Positions 36,594 to 45,502 of a stretch of DNA of 64,000 nucleotides are shown piece after piece; the stretch's first letter is position 1; each line of letters begins with the position of its first letter. Made by a program: the position numbers and the translations under genes. Under the pieces are notes generated by a model, which did no database searches, was not told where the DNA came from, and saw only the letters and a list, made by a program, of their open reading frames with translations. The DNA is from Emticicia agri (GTDB lineage Bacteria; Bacteroidota; Bacteroidia; Cytophagales; Spirosomataceae). The stretch lies in contig CAMAQF010000010.1 in the NCBI GenBank assembly GCA_945860265.1, forward strand, positions 1-64,000, read 5' to 3'.

Positions 36594-36621
36594 ATTCTTA
36601 ATTCTTAATTCTTAATTCTTA
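36594..36621. repeat. Four tandem copies of a 7-bp unit upstream of purM
   Basis: ATTCTTA is repeated four times without change (36594-36621), ending 40 bp before the purM ATG. Such short tandem repeats can vary in copy number by slippage and alter promoter spacing. Confidence 0.8.
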
Positions 36622-36661
36622 ATTAAGCCTTACCTTTATAGCTAAATTAAGGATACAAAAA

Positions 36662-37834
36662 ATGACTGACCGCTATATGCAGCGTGGCGTTTCGGCCGCC
36701 AAAGAAGATGTTCACAAGGCAATCGAAAAACTTGATAAAGGACTTTTCCCGAAAGCATTCTGCAAGATTTCGCCCGATACACTCGGCGGAGATGCCGAAT
36801 ATTGCAATATCATGCACGCCGATGGTGCTGGTACAAAAACATCTTTAGCGTATTTATATTGGAAAGAAACAGGCGATATTTCAGTCTGGCGTGGCATTGC
36901 ACAAGACTCAATCGTGATGAATACCGACGATTTGATTTGTGTGGGTGCTGTCGGACCGATGCTAATTTCGTCGAGTATTGATAGAAATAAAAACAAAATT
37001 CCAGGCGAAGTAATTGGCGAAATCATCAACGGAACAGAGGAATGTCTAGAAATGCTTCGCAGCCATGGTGTAGAGATTTATAGTACAGGTGGCGAAACTG
37101 CCGATGTTGGCGATTTAGTACGTACGATTGCCGTAAATAGCACAATCATTGCTCGTATGAAACGCTCTGATGTTATCTCAAATGACAATATCAAGGCAGG
37201 CGATGTAATTGTGGGCTTGGCTTCGTATGGTCAGTCAAACTACGAAACAACTTATAATGGCGGTATGGGAAGCAATGGCCTGACTTCTGCCCGACACGAT
37301 GTTTTGGCAAAAACTTATGCTGAAAAATACCCAGAAAGTTATGATGGTGAAATAAATAAAGATTTAGTTTATAGCGGAGCAAAATTATTGACCGAAGAAA
37401 TTGCGGGTGTAAATGTCGGCAAACTTATCCTCTCTCCTACTCGTACTTTTGCTCCTGTAGCAAAGGCTTTTTTATCGGAACTTCGTCCACAGATTCACGG
37501 ACTGGTGCATTGCAGCGGTGGAGCTCAAACGAAGGTTTTACATTTTATTGACGGTGCGGCGAACCGCAATCTGCATGTAATCAAAGATAATCTTTTCTCA
37601 ATTCCGCCATTGTTTAAATTGATTCAAGAACAAAGTGGAACATCATGGCAAGAAATGTATAAAGTTTTCAATATGGGACATCGTTTGGAGGTTTATCTAG
37701 ACGAACAATACGCTCAACGCATTATCGAAATCTCGCAATCGTTTGGTATTGATGCCCAAATTATTGGTAGAGTTGAAGCTGCCGAAAGCAAGAAAGTTAC
37801 CATCAAAAGCGAATTTGGTGAGTTTGTATATTAG
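36662..37834 (+). CDS. purM: Phosphoribosylformylglycinamidine cyclo-ligase (AIR synthetase)
   Basis: A 390-residue cytoplasmic ATP-dependent enzyme that closes FGAM to AIR in purine synthesis. Visible family parts: DRYMQRGVSAAKEDVHKAI (start), MHADGAGTKTSLAYLYWKET, SIVMNTDDLICVGAVGPMLI, IYSTGGETADVGDLVRT and GLVHCSGGAQTKVLHFI. The length and the QRGVSAAKEDVH start match the bacteroidete form rather than the shorter E. coli one. It stands alone; a tandem ATTCTTA repeat lies upstream and a terminator hairpin downstream. Confidence 0.92.
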   Translation: MTDRYMQRGVSAAKEDVHKAIEKLDKGLFPKAFCKISPDTLGGDAEYCNIMHADGAGTKTSLAYLYWKETGDISVWRGIAQDSIVMNTDDLICVGAVGPMLISSSIDRNKNKIPGEVIGEIINGTEECLEMLRSHGVEIYSTGGETADVGDLVRTIAVNSTIIARMKRSDVISNDNIKAGDVIVGLASYGQSNYETTYNGGMGSNGLTSARHDVLAKTYAEKYPESYDGEINKDLVYSGAKLLTEEIAGVNVGKLILSPTRTFAPVAKAFLSELRPQIHGLVHCSGGAQTKVLHFIDGAANRNLHVIKDNLFSIPPLFKLIQEQSGTSWQEMYKVFNMGHRLEVYLDEQYAQRIIEISQSFGIDAQIIGRVEAAESKKVTIKSEFGEFVY

Positions 37835-37891
37835 TTCATGGACGATGGTCAACGGACAATAGTTTTTTCTTACAATTCGCAAAACAACAGA

Positions 37892-37924
37892 GTCATGCTG
37901 AGAATCTCAACATGACGCTTTTTT
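37892..37924 (+). terminator. Rho-independent terminator of purM
   Basis: GTCATGCTGAG (37892-37902) pairs with CTCAACATGAC (37906-37916) with one mismatch, followed by GC and six T residues (37919-37924). Confidence 0.6.
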
Positions 37925-37958
37925 AACTATCGTTTATAGACCGTCTTCCATGGACTAA

Positions 37959-39122
37959 TTAAAAACCAATTCCTGCATAAAGTTTCACATCATCGAGCGT
38001 AATTTTTGTACCACACATAATCACGAGGCGTTCTACCACGTTGCGAAGCTCACGCACGTTACCTGTCCAAGGTAAAGTTTTCATATATTCCATTGCGTCA
38101 GGATCAAATTCTTTGCTTGCATCGCCGTATTCTTCGGCTACGTCATTCAAAAATTTATCTGTCAATAATGGAATATCGTTTTTACGGTCGGCCAGAGATG
38201 GTACGTGAATCGGAATTACGTTCAGACGGTGAAATAAGTCTTCACGGAAATTACCTTCAGCAATTTCCTTACGTAAATCTTTATTCGTAGCCGCAATCAC
38301 ACGTACGTTTACTTTTATTTCTTTATCGCCACCTACACGTGTAATTTTGCTTTCTTGCAATGCACGAAGAACTTTCGCTTGTGCCGAAAGGCTCATGTCG
38401 CCAATCTCATCTAAGAAAAGCGTGCCACCATCAGCTTGTTCAAATTTACCGATACGTTGCTTAATAGCCGAAGTAAATGCACCTTTTTCGTGACCGAAAA
38501 GTTCACTTTCAATCAATTCAGAAGGAATAGCGGCACAGTTTACCTCAACCGAAGATTGATTACAACGATTACTCTTTTCGTGAATTTGTTTCGCCACCAT
38601 TTCTTTACCCGAACCATTTGGTCCCGTGATAAGCACTCGAGCTTCAGTTGGAGCAACACGGTCTATGGTTTCTTTAACCTTTTGTATGAGTGGTGATTCT
38701 CCAACTATTTCGTTGATTTTGTAGACTCTGCGTTTTAGAACCTTTATTACTTCTGCGTCTTTGCTTTTTGCAATCGCATTACGTACAGTTACGAGCAAAC
38801 GATTCAAATCAGGTGGCTTTGTAATAAAATCATAAGCACCTCTTTTTGTAGCTTCAACAGCATTTTCTACATTTCCAAAAGCCGAAATCATAATAAACTG
38901 AGTCATTACTCCTTCTTCTTTGACTTTTAACAGCATTTCGAGTCCATCTAATTTAGGCATTTTTATGTCACAAAGTGCTACATCATACTGAGTTTTCAGT
39001 AACATTTCCAGTCCTTCTTCACCATCTTTTGCTTCATCAACTTCGTACTCTTCATATTCCAAAATGTCACGGAGGGCATCTCGGATACTTTTTTCGTCAT
39101 CAACAATCAATAATTTTGCCAT
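37959..39122 (-). CDS. NtrC-like response regulator: receiver plus sigma-54-type AAA+ domain, no DNA-binding tail
   Basis: A 387-residue protein. The receiver domain has D52 in LCDIKMPKLDG-type context and K at about 103 (FITKPPD). The AAA+ domain spans about 140-375, with Walker A GPNGSGKEMVAKQI, Walker B GGTLFLDEIGDMS, and R-finger region FREDLFHRLNVIPIHVPSL. The sigma-54 contact loop reads GAFTSA rather than GAFTGA. The protein ends at KLYAGIGF, just after the AAA+ lid, without the Fis-type helix-turn-helix. This short form appears to be a conserved bacteroidete group. It may act without binding enhancers or through a partner. Its kinase is not in the window. Confidence 0.88.
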   Translation of the reverse strand: MAKLLIVDDEKSIRDALRDILEYEEYEVDEAKDGEEGLEMLLKTQYDVALCDIKMPKLDGLEMLLKVKEEGVMTQFIMISAFGNVENAVEATKRGAYDFITKPPDLNRLLVTVRNAIAKSKDAEVIKVLKRRVYKINEIVGESPLIQKVKETIDRVAPTEARVLITGPNGSGKEMVAKQIHEKSNRCNQSSVEVNCAAIPSELIESELFGHEKGAFTSAIKQRIGKFEQADGGTLFLDEIGDMSLSAQAKVLRALQESKITRVGGDKEIKVNVRVIAATNKDLRKEIAEGNFREDLFHRLNVIPIHVPSLADRKNDIPLLTDKFLNDVAEEYGDASKEFDPDAMEYMKTLPWTGNVRELRNVVERLVIMCGTKITLDDVKLYAGIGF

Positions 39123-39348
39123 TTTTGGGTTATCCTCTTATTAGAGTTTAATTGATTTTATGATTTAAATATATAATTCTAATTACAACGCAAAATAGCG
39201 AAAAAAAATAACAAATTTGTTGATAAATTTTATATTTGAACAGATGTAAGGCAAAAGTGATGAGAAAAGTAAGCTTTTTTATGAAATTTTTAACAGAAAT
39301 AACGAAATAAGTGTTATATTGTATAAATAAAAATGGATTTCAAACCGA

Positions 39349-40857
39349 ATGAAAATAGCAATAATTGGAGCAGGTATTGGGGGAATTGCAACGGCCATTC
39401 GTTTGGCAAACAAAGGCCATGAAGTAGAAGTTTTTGAAGCAAATAACTACCCTGGTGGAAAACTAAGTGAATTTCAACAAGGTGAATATCGCTTCGACGC
39501 TGGACCTTCACTTTTTACGATGCCACAATTCGTGACTGAGTTATTTGAACTTTCTTGTCGAAATCCTGACGAATATTTTCAGTACATTAAACTGCCCGAA
39601 GTTTGCCGATATTTTTGGGATGATGGCACAAGCCTAAATGTTTCGGCTGATATCAATGAGTTTGCCCAAGCTGCTGAAAAAAATCTTGGTGAACCTGCCA
39701 TAAATATAATTCAGTTTTTGAAAGAATCAGCTTTTAAATACGAAATTTTGAGTGGCTTATTTCTTGAAGATTCTCTACATAAAATCTCAACTTGGACTTC
39801 AAAAAAAGCATTTAAAGGTTATCTAAATTTACACAAATTAGGTATTTTTGGCACGATGAATAAAGCAAACGAGAGTTTTTTCAAACAGCCAAAAACCGTT
39901 CAATTATTCAATCGTTATGCTACTTATAATGGTTCTGACCCTTATCAAACACCCGCTACACTCAATATTATTCCTCATTTAGAATATAATGTTGGAGCGT
40001 TTTTCCCGAAAGGTGGCATGTTTGGTATCACCCAAAGTTTAGTAAATTTAGCAAAAGATTTAGGTGTGAAATTTCATTTTGGGGCGAAAGTTGTGGAAAT
40101 AGTTACAGCCCCTTTACCCTTAGAGGGGGAAAATAATAAAAAGTTTTCAAACAGTAGGAAACTTAAAGTAGAAGGAATTATAGCTCCCCCTCTGGGGACC
40201 AAAGGGCTTGATATTGTCATTTCTAACATGGACGTAACTCCAACCTACCGAAAATTACTACCAAAAGCCAAACATCCTGATAAAGTTTTGAACCAAGCAA
40301 AAAGCGGTTCGGGGTTGATTTTTTATTGGGGAATCAAGAAAGAATTTCAAGAATTGGGCTTGCATAATATCTTTTTCTCGAATGATTATAAGACTGAATT
40401 TGAGTATCAGTTTCAGAAAAAAACTATTTATCACGACCCAACTATTTATCTGAATATTACATCAAAATATAAAAAAGATGATGCTCCCGAAGGCTGTGAA
40501 AACTGGTTTATTTTGCTCAATGCTCCTGCTAACGAAGGTCAAGATTGGGATAAAATAATAGCCGAAGCTCGCCAAAATGTGATTGATAAATTAAGCAGAA
40601 ATTTAGGTGTAAATGTGGCAGATTTGATAGAAAACGAGTCAATACTTGACCCTCGAAGTATAGAAATGCGTACATCATCAGCACAAGGAGCTTTGTATGG
40701 CAATAGCTCCAACAATAAATTTGCGGCTTTTTTACGGCACGCCAATTTTTCTTCTGACATTAAAAACCTATATTTTGTAGGCGGAAGCGTTCACCCTGGT
40801 GGAGGAATTCCTTTGGCACTTTCATCGGCCAAAATTGTGGCTGACATGATAAAATAG
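39349..40857 (+). CDS. crtI: CrtI-type carotenoid (phytoene) desaturase carrying an in-frame insert
   Basis: A 502-residue FAD-dependent desaturase. The dinucleotide fold is at the start (KIAIIGAGIGGIATAIRLAN), then PGGKLSEFQQGEYRFDAGPS, and the C-terminal FAD site VGGSVHPGGGIPLALSSAKI. It introduces double bases of conjugation into carotenoid precursors at the membrane; it could equally be a CrtD-like enzyme. At about residues 253-288 the expected short beta hairpin is enlarged by APLPLEGENNKK and APPLGTKG, encoded by the two arms of a palindromic element (see 40106-40209). The frame is kept, so the protein may still fold. No other crt gene adjoins. Confidence 0.88.
   Translation: MKIAIIGAGIGGIATAIRLANKGHEVEVFEANNYPGGKLSEFQQGEYRFDAGPSLFTMPQFVTELFELSCRNPDEYFQYIKLPEVCRYFWDDGTSLNVSADINEFAQAAEKNLGEPAINIIQFLKESAFKYEILSGLFLEDSLHKISTWTSKKAFKGYLNLHKLGIFGTMNKANESFFKQPKTVQLFNRYATYNGSDPYQTPATLNIIPHLEYNVGAFFPKGGMFGITQSLVNLAKDLGVKFHFGAKVVEIVTAPLPLEGENNKKFSNSRKLKVEGIIAPPLGTKGLDIVISNMDVTPTYRKLLPKAKHPDKVLNQAKSGSGLIFYWGIKKEFQELGLHNIFFSNDYKTEFEYQFQKKTIYHDPTIYLNITSKYKKDDAPEGCENWFILLNAPANEGQDWDKIIAEARQNVIDKLSRNLGVNVADLIENESILDPRSIEMRTSSAQGALYGNSSNNKFAAFLRHANFSSDIKNLYFVGGSVHPGGGIPLALSSAKIVADMIK
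40106..40209. repeat. Palindromic element inserted in frame within crtI
   Basis: Left arm about 40107-40130 (AGCCCCTTTACCCTTAGAGG then GGGA) and right arm about 40184-40208 (TCCCCCTCTGGGGACCAAAG then GGCT) are imperfect inverted repeats, matching at 17 of 24 positions. They are far more GC-rich than the surrounding gene. They encode the extra residues APLPLEGE and APPLGTKGL. Confidence 0.65.
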
Positions 40858-40892
40858 TCCACAGTTTTTAGTCTTCTGACCACAGTAAAAAA

Positions 40893-40929
40893 GCAATTAT
40901 AAATTTTATTTTATAAAATCTATAATTGC
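40893..40929. terminator. Candidate terminator between crtI and the esterase gene
   Basis: GCAATTATA (40893-40901) pairs with TATAATTGC (40921-40929), with a further ATTTTA/TAAAAT pairing inside. It overlaps the last codons of the minus-strand esterase gene and lies 35 bp after the crtI stop. Confidence 0.4.
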
Positions 40930-41670
40930 TTCAACAAATTCGGCTGGTTTTTCGGCTTGCACCCAATGCCCTGCACCTTCGATGGTTTGGACGATGGCAT
41001 TCGGAAAAATATCTCTAATTGCGGGAATATCTTCATCGTAAATATAACCCGATTCGCTTCCACGCAAGAATAACGTTGTTGAAGTTACTTCTTTAGCATC
41101 CGTAAAATCGCCACCGATTTGATAAATTTCTCTGCTTAAAACTGGTAGATTTATTCGCCAATTGAATTTTCCGTCTTCGTTGCGGTAAAGATTTTTGAGC
41201 AAAAATTGTTTTTCGCCTACATTATCCACAAATTTTGATAATTGCTCATCAGCCTCATTGCGATTGGTGAGCGATGATAAATCAATCGAATTTAAGCCTT
41301 GTATGATATGTCCGTGGTGTGATGGGTAAAATTTTGGTGCGATATCAACAATAATCAATTTTGAGTATTTATCAGGATATTTCATAGCAAAGTGCATGAC
41401 AGTTTTTCCGCCCATCGAATGACCTATAATTATTGGCTTTTCGAGTTGATTATCTTCGATAAATTCATTTAAATCATCGGCCATAAGTTGATAGCTAAAC
41501 TCTTCACTACGAGGCGATTGACCATGATTACGAGCGTCAAGGGCATAAACGGCATTACCTTTTTCGGCTAACATTTTACTAATCGAAAACCAATTGTCTG
41601 ATGACCCAAAAACACCATGTAAAATTAGTATCGGCTGGCCTTCGCCAATTTTTCTAAAAAAAAGCTTCAT
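40906..41670 (-). CDS. Alpha/beta-hydrolase, YbfF-like esterase
   Basis: A 254-residue cytoplasmic hydrolase. HGVFGSSDNW holds the oxyanion region, IIGHSMGGKTVM the nucleophile serine (about 93), and GAGHWVQAEKP the catalytic His near the C-terminus. DARNHGQSPRS is typical of YbfF-type esterases acting on acyl-CoA or short esters. The ATG at 41670 (MKLFFRKIGEG) is preferred over a frame extension to 41697. Substrate unknown. Confidence 0.87.
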   Translation of the reverse strand: MKLFFRKIGEGQPILILHGVFGSSDNWFSISKMLAEKGNAVYALDARNHGQSPRSEEFSYQLMADDLNEFIEDNQLEKPIIIGHSMGGKTVMHFAMKYPDKYSKLIIVDIAPKFYPSHHGHIIQGLNSIDLSSLTNRNEADEQLSKFVDNVGEKQFLLKNLYRNEDGKFNWRINLPVLSREIYQIGGDFTDAKEVTSTTLFLRGSESGYIYDEDIPAIRDIFPNAIVQTIEGAGHWVQAEKPAEFVEAIIDFIK

Positions 41671-41749
41671 GCTTTCAATGAATGATTTGAAGCACAAAGG
41701 TAAGACTTTTTAAAGAAATTGACGATTTACGAGTAAAAGGAATTCAGTT

Positions 41750-43099
41750 TTAAGCCCCTTTAGGAGTTTGTTGTCTCTTAAACTTCAACTCACAAACATT
41801 CTTACCAATACGTTTACCATTTTTTAAACCTTGTTCGTTGGAATTTCTATAGTGTATACCACCATAAAGACGAGAATTGGCCGCTTCATCGGCAAACTCA
41901 AAAAATGAGTCGAACGTGCGAGGTTTAAAGCCTTTGGCAGCGTGAGAATTATCAGTGAAGTGATAATTAAAGCCAAACAAATCAGATAATACTTGTGCAG
42001 TTGCACCTGATACTGAAGCGTGGCCTGAAGTATATTCAGGAAAAGGAGGTGTGTCGAGCAATGGACTCCATGCACGGTCGATAGTTGTGCGTATGTAAGA
42101 AACAGGACGTAAAATGTTGTGCATAAATTTGCATTTCCAACATGAAATAAAAGCATCAGCTGAGGCAATACCAATTTTACAGTACGCTTCAGCAGCTTTA
42201 TCCAATTTTAATTTTTCGATTGTCATTACCTGCGAGGCAATCGAAACGGCATGTCCTGGTGGGGTAAAAGTCTTTCCAGCATCATCTGACCAAAATTTAG
42301 CTATTGTAGTCTGTTCGGCTGATAAGTTTTTGCCTATGCTATAAACTTCTAAGGCTTGGGAATACAAAAGCGATGAAATACCAGCATCACAACGTGGTGG
42401 AATAGGCAACTCAAAATCAGCATCTCCTTTAACAAATGTGCGATTCTTACCCCAACTAGGCTGCAAAGGTATTTGTTGTTCGCCCGTGGGAGTCCAAACA
42501 CACGCTCCAGTTACTGGCTTATAATCTTTAGGAAAATTTTTTTCATATCCTTCGTGTCCGCCATCATTTTTTGAATAATCAAATACTGCTTTGGCAACGG
42601 CTTCACCATATTTTATTGAGCGGAAAACAGTTTCTCTATCGACCTCATTTTGATACTTTCGTTCAAAAACACCTTTTAACGAGTCAATTTTTATAAAACT
42701 GACTTTTGCTGTATTGGCATAAAGGCTCTTGATGATAGCAGCTTGGGCAGCATTGGCACTCAAAATCCAATGGTAGGCTTTTCCACTTTCGATTCTGGGA
42801 ACTGACTTAAATTCATTAAGAATTCCAACAAGTGATTGATACTCTGGCATTCCGTTGACCAACGATTCGTAAAGTGTAAGACCGGAATAACCCAATGCTC
42901 TTGAAACTACCGGGGGCGAAAAACCAGGGGTTTTCGGAATCAATCCTAATTGTAGATTAAACCATGCCACCGCCATTTCATTTGAGTACTCTTTGACAAG
43001 TTTTTGTGAGAAGGATGCTTCAATCATAAACATAACAAAACTAAAAACCAATATGGCTTTTTTTCTTTGTATGTTTGATATATTTTGTTGTATAAGCAT
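41750..43099 (-). CDS. Exported vanadium-haloperoxidase/PAP2-type protein
   Basis: A 449-residue exported protein with a signal peptide ending ASFSQ. The acid-phosphatase/haloperoxidase motifs are KFMHNILRP (K-x6-RP), EYTSGHASVSG (a TSGH version of PSGH) and SRLYGGIHYRNS (SR-x5-H). The aspartate expected four residues after that histidine is a serine. Vanadium haloperoxidases and PAP2 phosphatases share this site, so it could oxidise halides or hydrolyse phosphoesters. An ATG at 43099 is used. A decayed paralog lies directly upstream (43318-44692) and a third, more distant relative at 49773-51320. Confidence 0.82.
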   Translation of the reverse strand: MLIQQNISNIQRKKAILVFSFVMFMIEASFSQKLVKEYSNEMAVAWFNLQLGLIPKTPGFSPPVVSRALGYSGLTLYESLVNGMPEYQSLVGILNEFKSVPRIESGKAYHWILSANAAQAAIIKSLYANTAKVSFIKIDSLKGVFERKYQNEVDRETVFRSIKYGEAVAKAVFDYSKNDGGHEGYEKNFPKDYKPVTGACVWTPTGEQQIPLQPSWGKNRTFVKGDADFELPIPPRCDAGISSLLYSQALEVYSIGKNLSAEQTTIAKFWSDDAGKTFTPPGHAVSIASQVMTIEKLKLDKAAEAYCKIGIASADAFISCWKCKFMHNILRPVSYIRTTIDRAWSPLLDTPPFPEYTSGHASVSGATAQVLSDLFGFNYHFTDNSHAAKGFKPRTFDSFFEFADEAANSRLYGGIHYRNSNEQGLKNGKRIGKNVCELKFKRQQTPKGA

Positions 43100-43317
43100 A
43101 ATCAAGTTTACGAATTGATTTATAAAACATAAAATTATTGACTATTAAAGCATAATCACCGATAGTACTCATAAAAACGCTTACAAGAATATTGGCAGAG
43201 CATAAACAAAAATAAATTATTTAATCATCGTTTAAAAAATCTATATACGTCTGAAAGGCGTTGGTCTTCAGTCGAAAGATAAAGCGTTTTTTTAGACTCG
43301 AGACTATTGAAAGTGCA

Positions 43318-44692
43318 CTATTTTGTAAATTTAAGCTTCATAATATTCTTAGCAATTTCCTTGCCATTTTTAGGCCATTTTCATTTCCTTGTCGGCAATG
43401 TATTTCTTTCGTAAAGGCGAGAAATTGATGTCTCGTTGTCATTTTTATAAAACGACTTGAAAGTTCTGTCTGGAAATACACCTGTGTGCGTTTTGTCGAT
43501 AAATGCGTAATTATCGCCAAAGATTATTTTGAGTGTTGCAGAAGCCGCACCCGAACCCAATGAATGCCCAGAAGTATATTCAGAAAATGGTTGAGTTGCA
43601 ACTAACGGCAACCAAGTTGGACTATTAGATTGACGAATATAAGTAATTGGACGCATCAGATTATAAGTGTATTTACCTTTCCAACAAACCACAAATGCAT
43701 TATTTAAAGCCATTCCTACTTTTGCATAAACTTCTGCCACTCTTTCAAGTTTGACTTTCTCTTTTTTCAAAACGATATTAGCAATATTAAAATGATGCCC
43801 TGGGGCGTGTAATGGTACTTCCGCCATCAGACCAAAAGTTAACTATTGCTTTCTGTTCAGTTGTTAATGTCTTACCAATATCAAATACATCTTTAGCCAG
43901 TTTAAACATTTCAGAAGTTTCTTTGAATGAAAAAGCAGTTGGAGCAGTCGGATTAACTGTTAAATTCAATCAAGAAAAGGTGCGATTTTTACCTCAAAAT
44001 GGCAATAATGGTATCTTTTGTTTAGCACTTGTTGATTCCCAAAAACTAATACCGACTGGCACTTTAAAGTCAGTTGGGAAGTTATTAGTTCAACCTTGAT
44101 GCCCACCATCTGTTTCTGAATACTCCAAATTAGCTTTGCCAATTTCTGCCCCAAAAGTATTTTAACGGTCGGTAACTAATTGATTATCAATAGATATAAA
44201 AATTTCACTTTCAATATTACGATACGACGAATTAATGGCACGTTTATTGGCATAATTTGTGCTATTTTACATTTCGGTAATAAAAGTATTAAGAGTTTCA
44301 TTGTCAACTAAACTCCAGTTATACTATTTGGTTAGGTCAGTTTTTGGCAATGAGATTAATCCGTTTACTTGACCAACCAATGATTGATTATTAGGCATTC
44401 CATAACCCAAACTTTCATACAATGCAAGGCTTGTATAACCTAAAGTACTAGCTACAACTGGCAGTGCATAACCAGGTGTTGATTTAATTAGTTGCAGTTG
44501 CAAATCCGTCCATCGAGTAGCAAGATTGGCTTTAAATTCGCTTGTTGCTTTTGAAAGAATGATTGGAGTTGGCTCTTCGGTAGATTTGTCTTTACAGGAA
44601 GTGAACAAAACAGCAGCTAAAACTACGAAAGTCATTAATCTCAAAAATGTATAGAGTTTCTTGTAAAAGATAGATATAGAACATTCATTCAT
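43318..44692 (-). pseudogene. Haloperoxidase/PAP2-type lipoprotein gene, decayed paralog of 41750-43099
   Basis: Pieces in successive frames follow the paralog along its whole length. The N-terminus has a lipoprotein signal (AAVLFTSCKDKSTEEP) and TRWTDLQLQLIKSTPGYALP (44692-44324). The middle reads IGKANLEYSETDGGHQG, then a stop, then TNNFPTDFKVPVGISFWES. Then come KYTYNLMRPITYIRQSNSPT and FSEYTSGHSLGSGAASATLK (43827-43381). The end, after a further frame shift, is LKNGKEIAKNIMKLKFTK with a stop at 43318. Several stops and frameshifts are present, one between SRLYER and the expected histidine, so no functional enzyme is possible. Confidence 0.85.
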
Positions 44693-44895
44693 GCATAAAA
44701 ACAATTAAATTGTCAATTTCTTTAGATTTCTCAACATAAAATGTTTTAACAATTATCTTGCCAAAAATAACGTTATTCCACAAATAGAAACACCTTTTAA
44801 TAGAATAATTATAAGTCATTTAAAAAAACAGAAACTACTATAAAGTAATTTAAACAAAAAGCATGCTAAGCTAAATTAAGCTTTTTTAAGGTATT

Positions 44896-45381
44896 TTAAT
44901 TGATTTGCTTAAACTCTCCAGATTGATGTCTTTTTGCCATTTCTACGTAGTGAGCGGCACTCAATAGTAGCTTTTCGGCATAGTCAGAAGGCAATTGTTT
45001 CACAACCTTTGCTGGTACTCCCAAAACCATCGAATAGTCGGGAATCTCCATGCCTTCGGTTACTAAAGCACATGCACCAATAATACAATGTTTACCAATT
45101 TTTGCTCGATTAAGAATAGTAGAACGCATACCGATGAGCGTACCATCGCCTATGGTTGCTCCATGAACGATTGCTCCATGACCAACCGTTACATCATCAC
45201 CAATCATGGTTGGTTCACCAAAATCGGCATGAAGAATTGCTCCATCTTGGATGTTGGTGCGTTTCCCAATAATAATTTCTTCGACATCGGCACGAATAAC
45301 GGCCGAATACCAGACAGATGAGTCTTCGCCAAGCGATACTTTGCCGACTACAGTGGCATTTTGTGCAATAAAATTAGGCAT
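44896..45381 (-). CDS. Gamma-class carbonic anhydrase-like hexapeptide-repeat protein
   Basis: A 161-residue left-handed beta-helix protein of the YrdA/gamma-carbonic anhydrase group. Zinc-ligand histidines are in AILHADFGEP and VTVGHGAIVHGATIGDGT. Hexapeptide repeats (V-G-K-V-S-L, I-G-D-D-V-T, I-G-D-G-T-L) run through the middle and a C-terminal helix AEKLLLSAAHYVEMAKRH follows. The ATG at 45381 (MPNFIAQNATVVG) is used; a longer frame opens only with a TTG at 45441 and would lie inside a different coding sequence. The N-terminal 15-20 residues usual in the family are missing. Activity as a carbonic anhydrase is not certain. Confidence 0.82.
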   Translation of the reverse strand: MPNFIAQNATVVGKVSLGEDSSVWYSAVIRADVEEIIIGKRTNIQDGAILHADFGEPTMIGDDVTVGHGAIVHGATIGDGTLIGMRSTILNRAKIGKHCIIGACALVTEGMEIPDYSMVLGVPAKVVKQLPSDYAEKLLLSAAHYVEMAKRHQSGEFKQIN

Positions 45382-45502
45382 AGGCCAAAGGCATTGGTTC
45401 TTCGAGGGACTTATCTTTGCAAGAATGAACCAAAACAACAAGAAAAATTGATAAACTAAAAAGACGAAATTTCACCTTCAGATTCCTTATTAAAGATTCC
45501 AT
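45374..45502 (-). pseudogene. N-terminal remnant of a haloperoxidase-type lipoprotein fused against the carbonic anhydrase gene
   Basis: A 42-codon frame from an ATG at 45502 reads as a lipoprotein signal FRLFSLSIFLVVLVHSCKDK followed by SLEEPMPLAYA and a stop. The CKDKSLEEPMP stretch matches the CKDKSTEEPTP start of the pseudogene at 43318-44692. The rest of that protein is absent: the frame instead runs into the first codons of the carbonic anhydrase gene, overlapping it by 8 bp. It may still drive translation of that gene. Confidence 0.65.

Noticed and set aside
36594-36621. CRISPR-like repeats
   Set aside because: The units are 7 bp with no spacers; simple tandem repeat only.
45381-45441. 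A longer carbonic anhydrase starting at 45441
   Set aside because: The extension opens with TTG and reads through DNA that encodes the haloperoxidase-type signal peptide in another frame; the ATG at 45381 is better.
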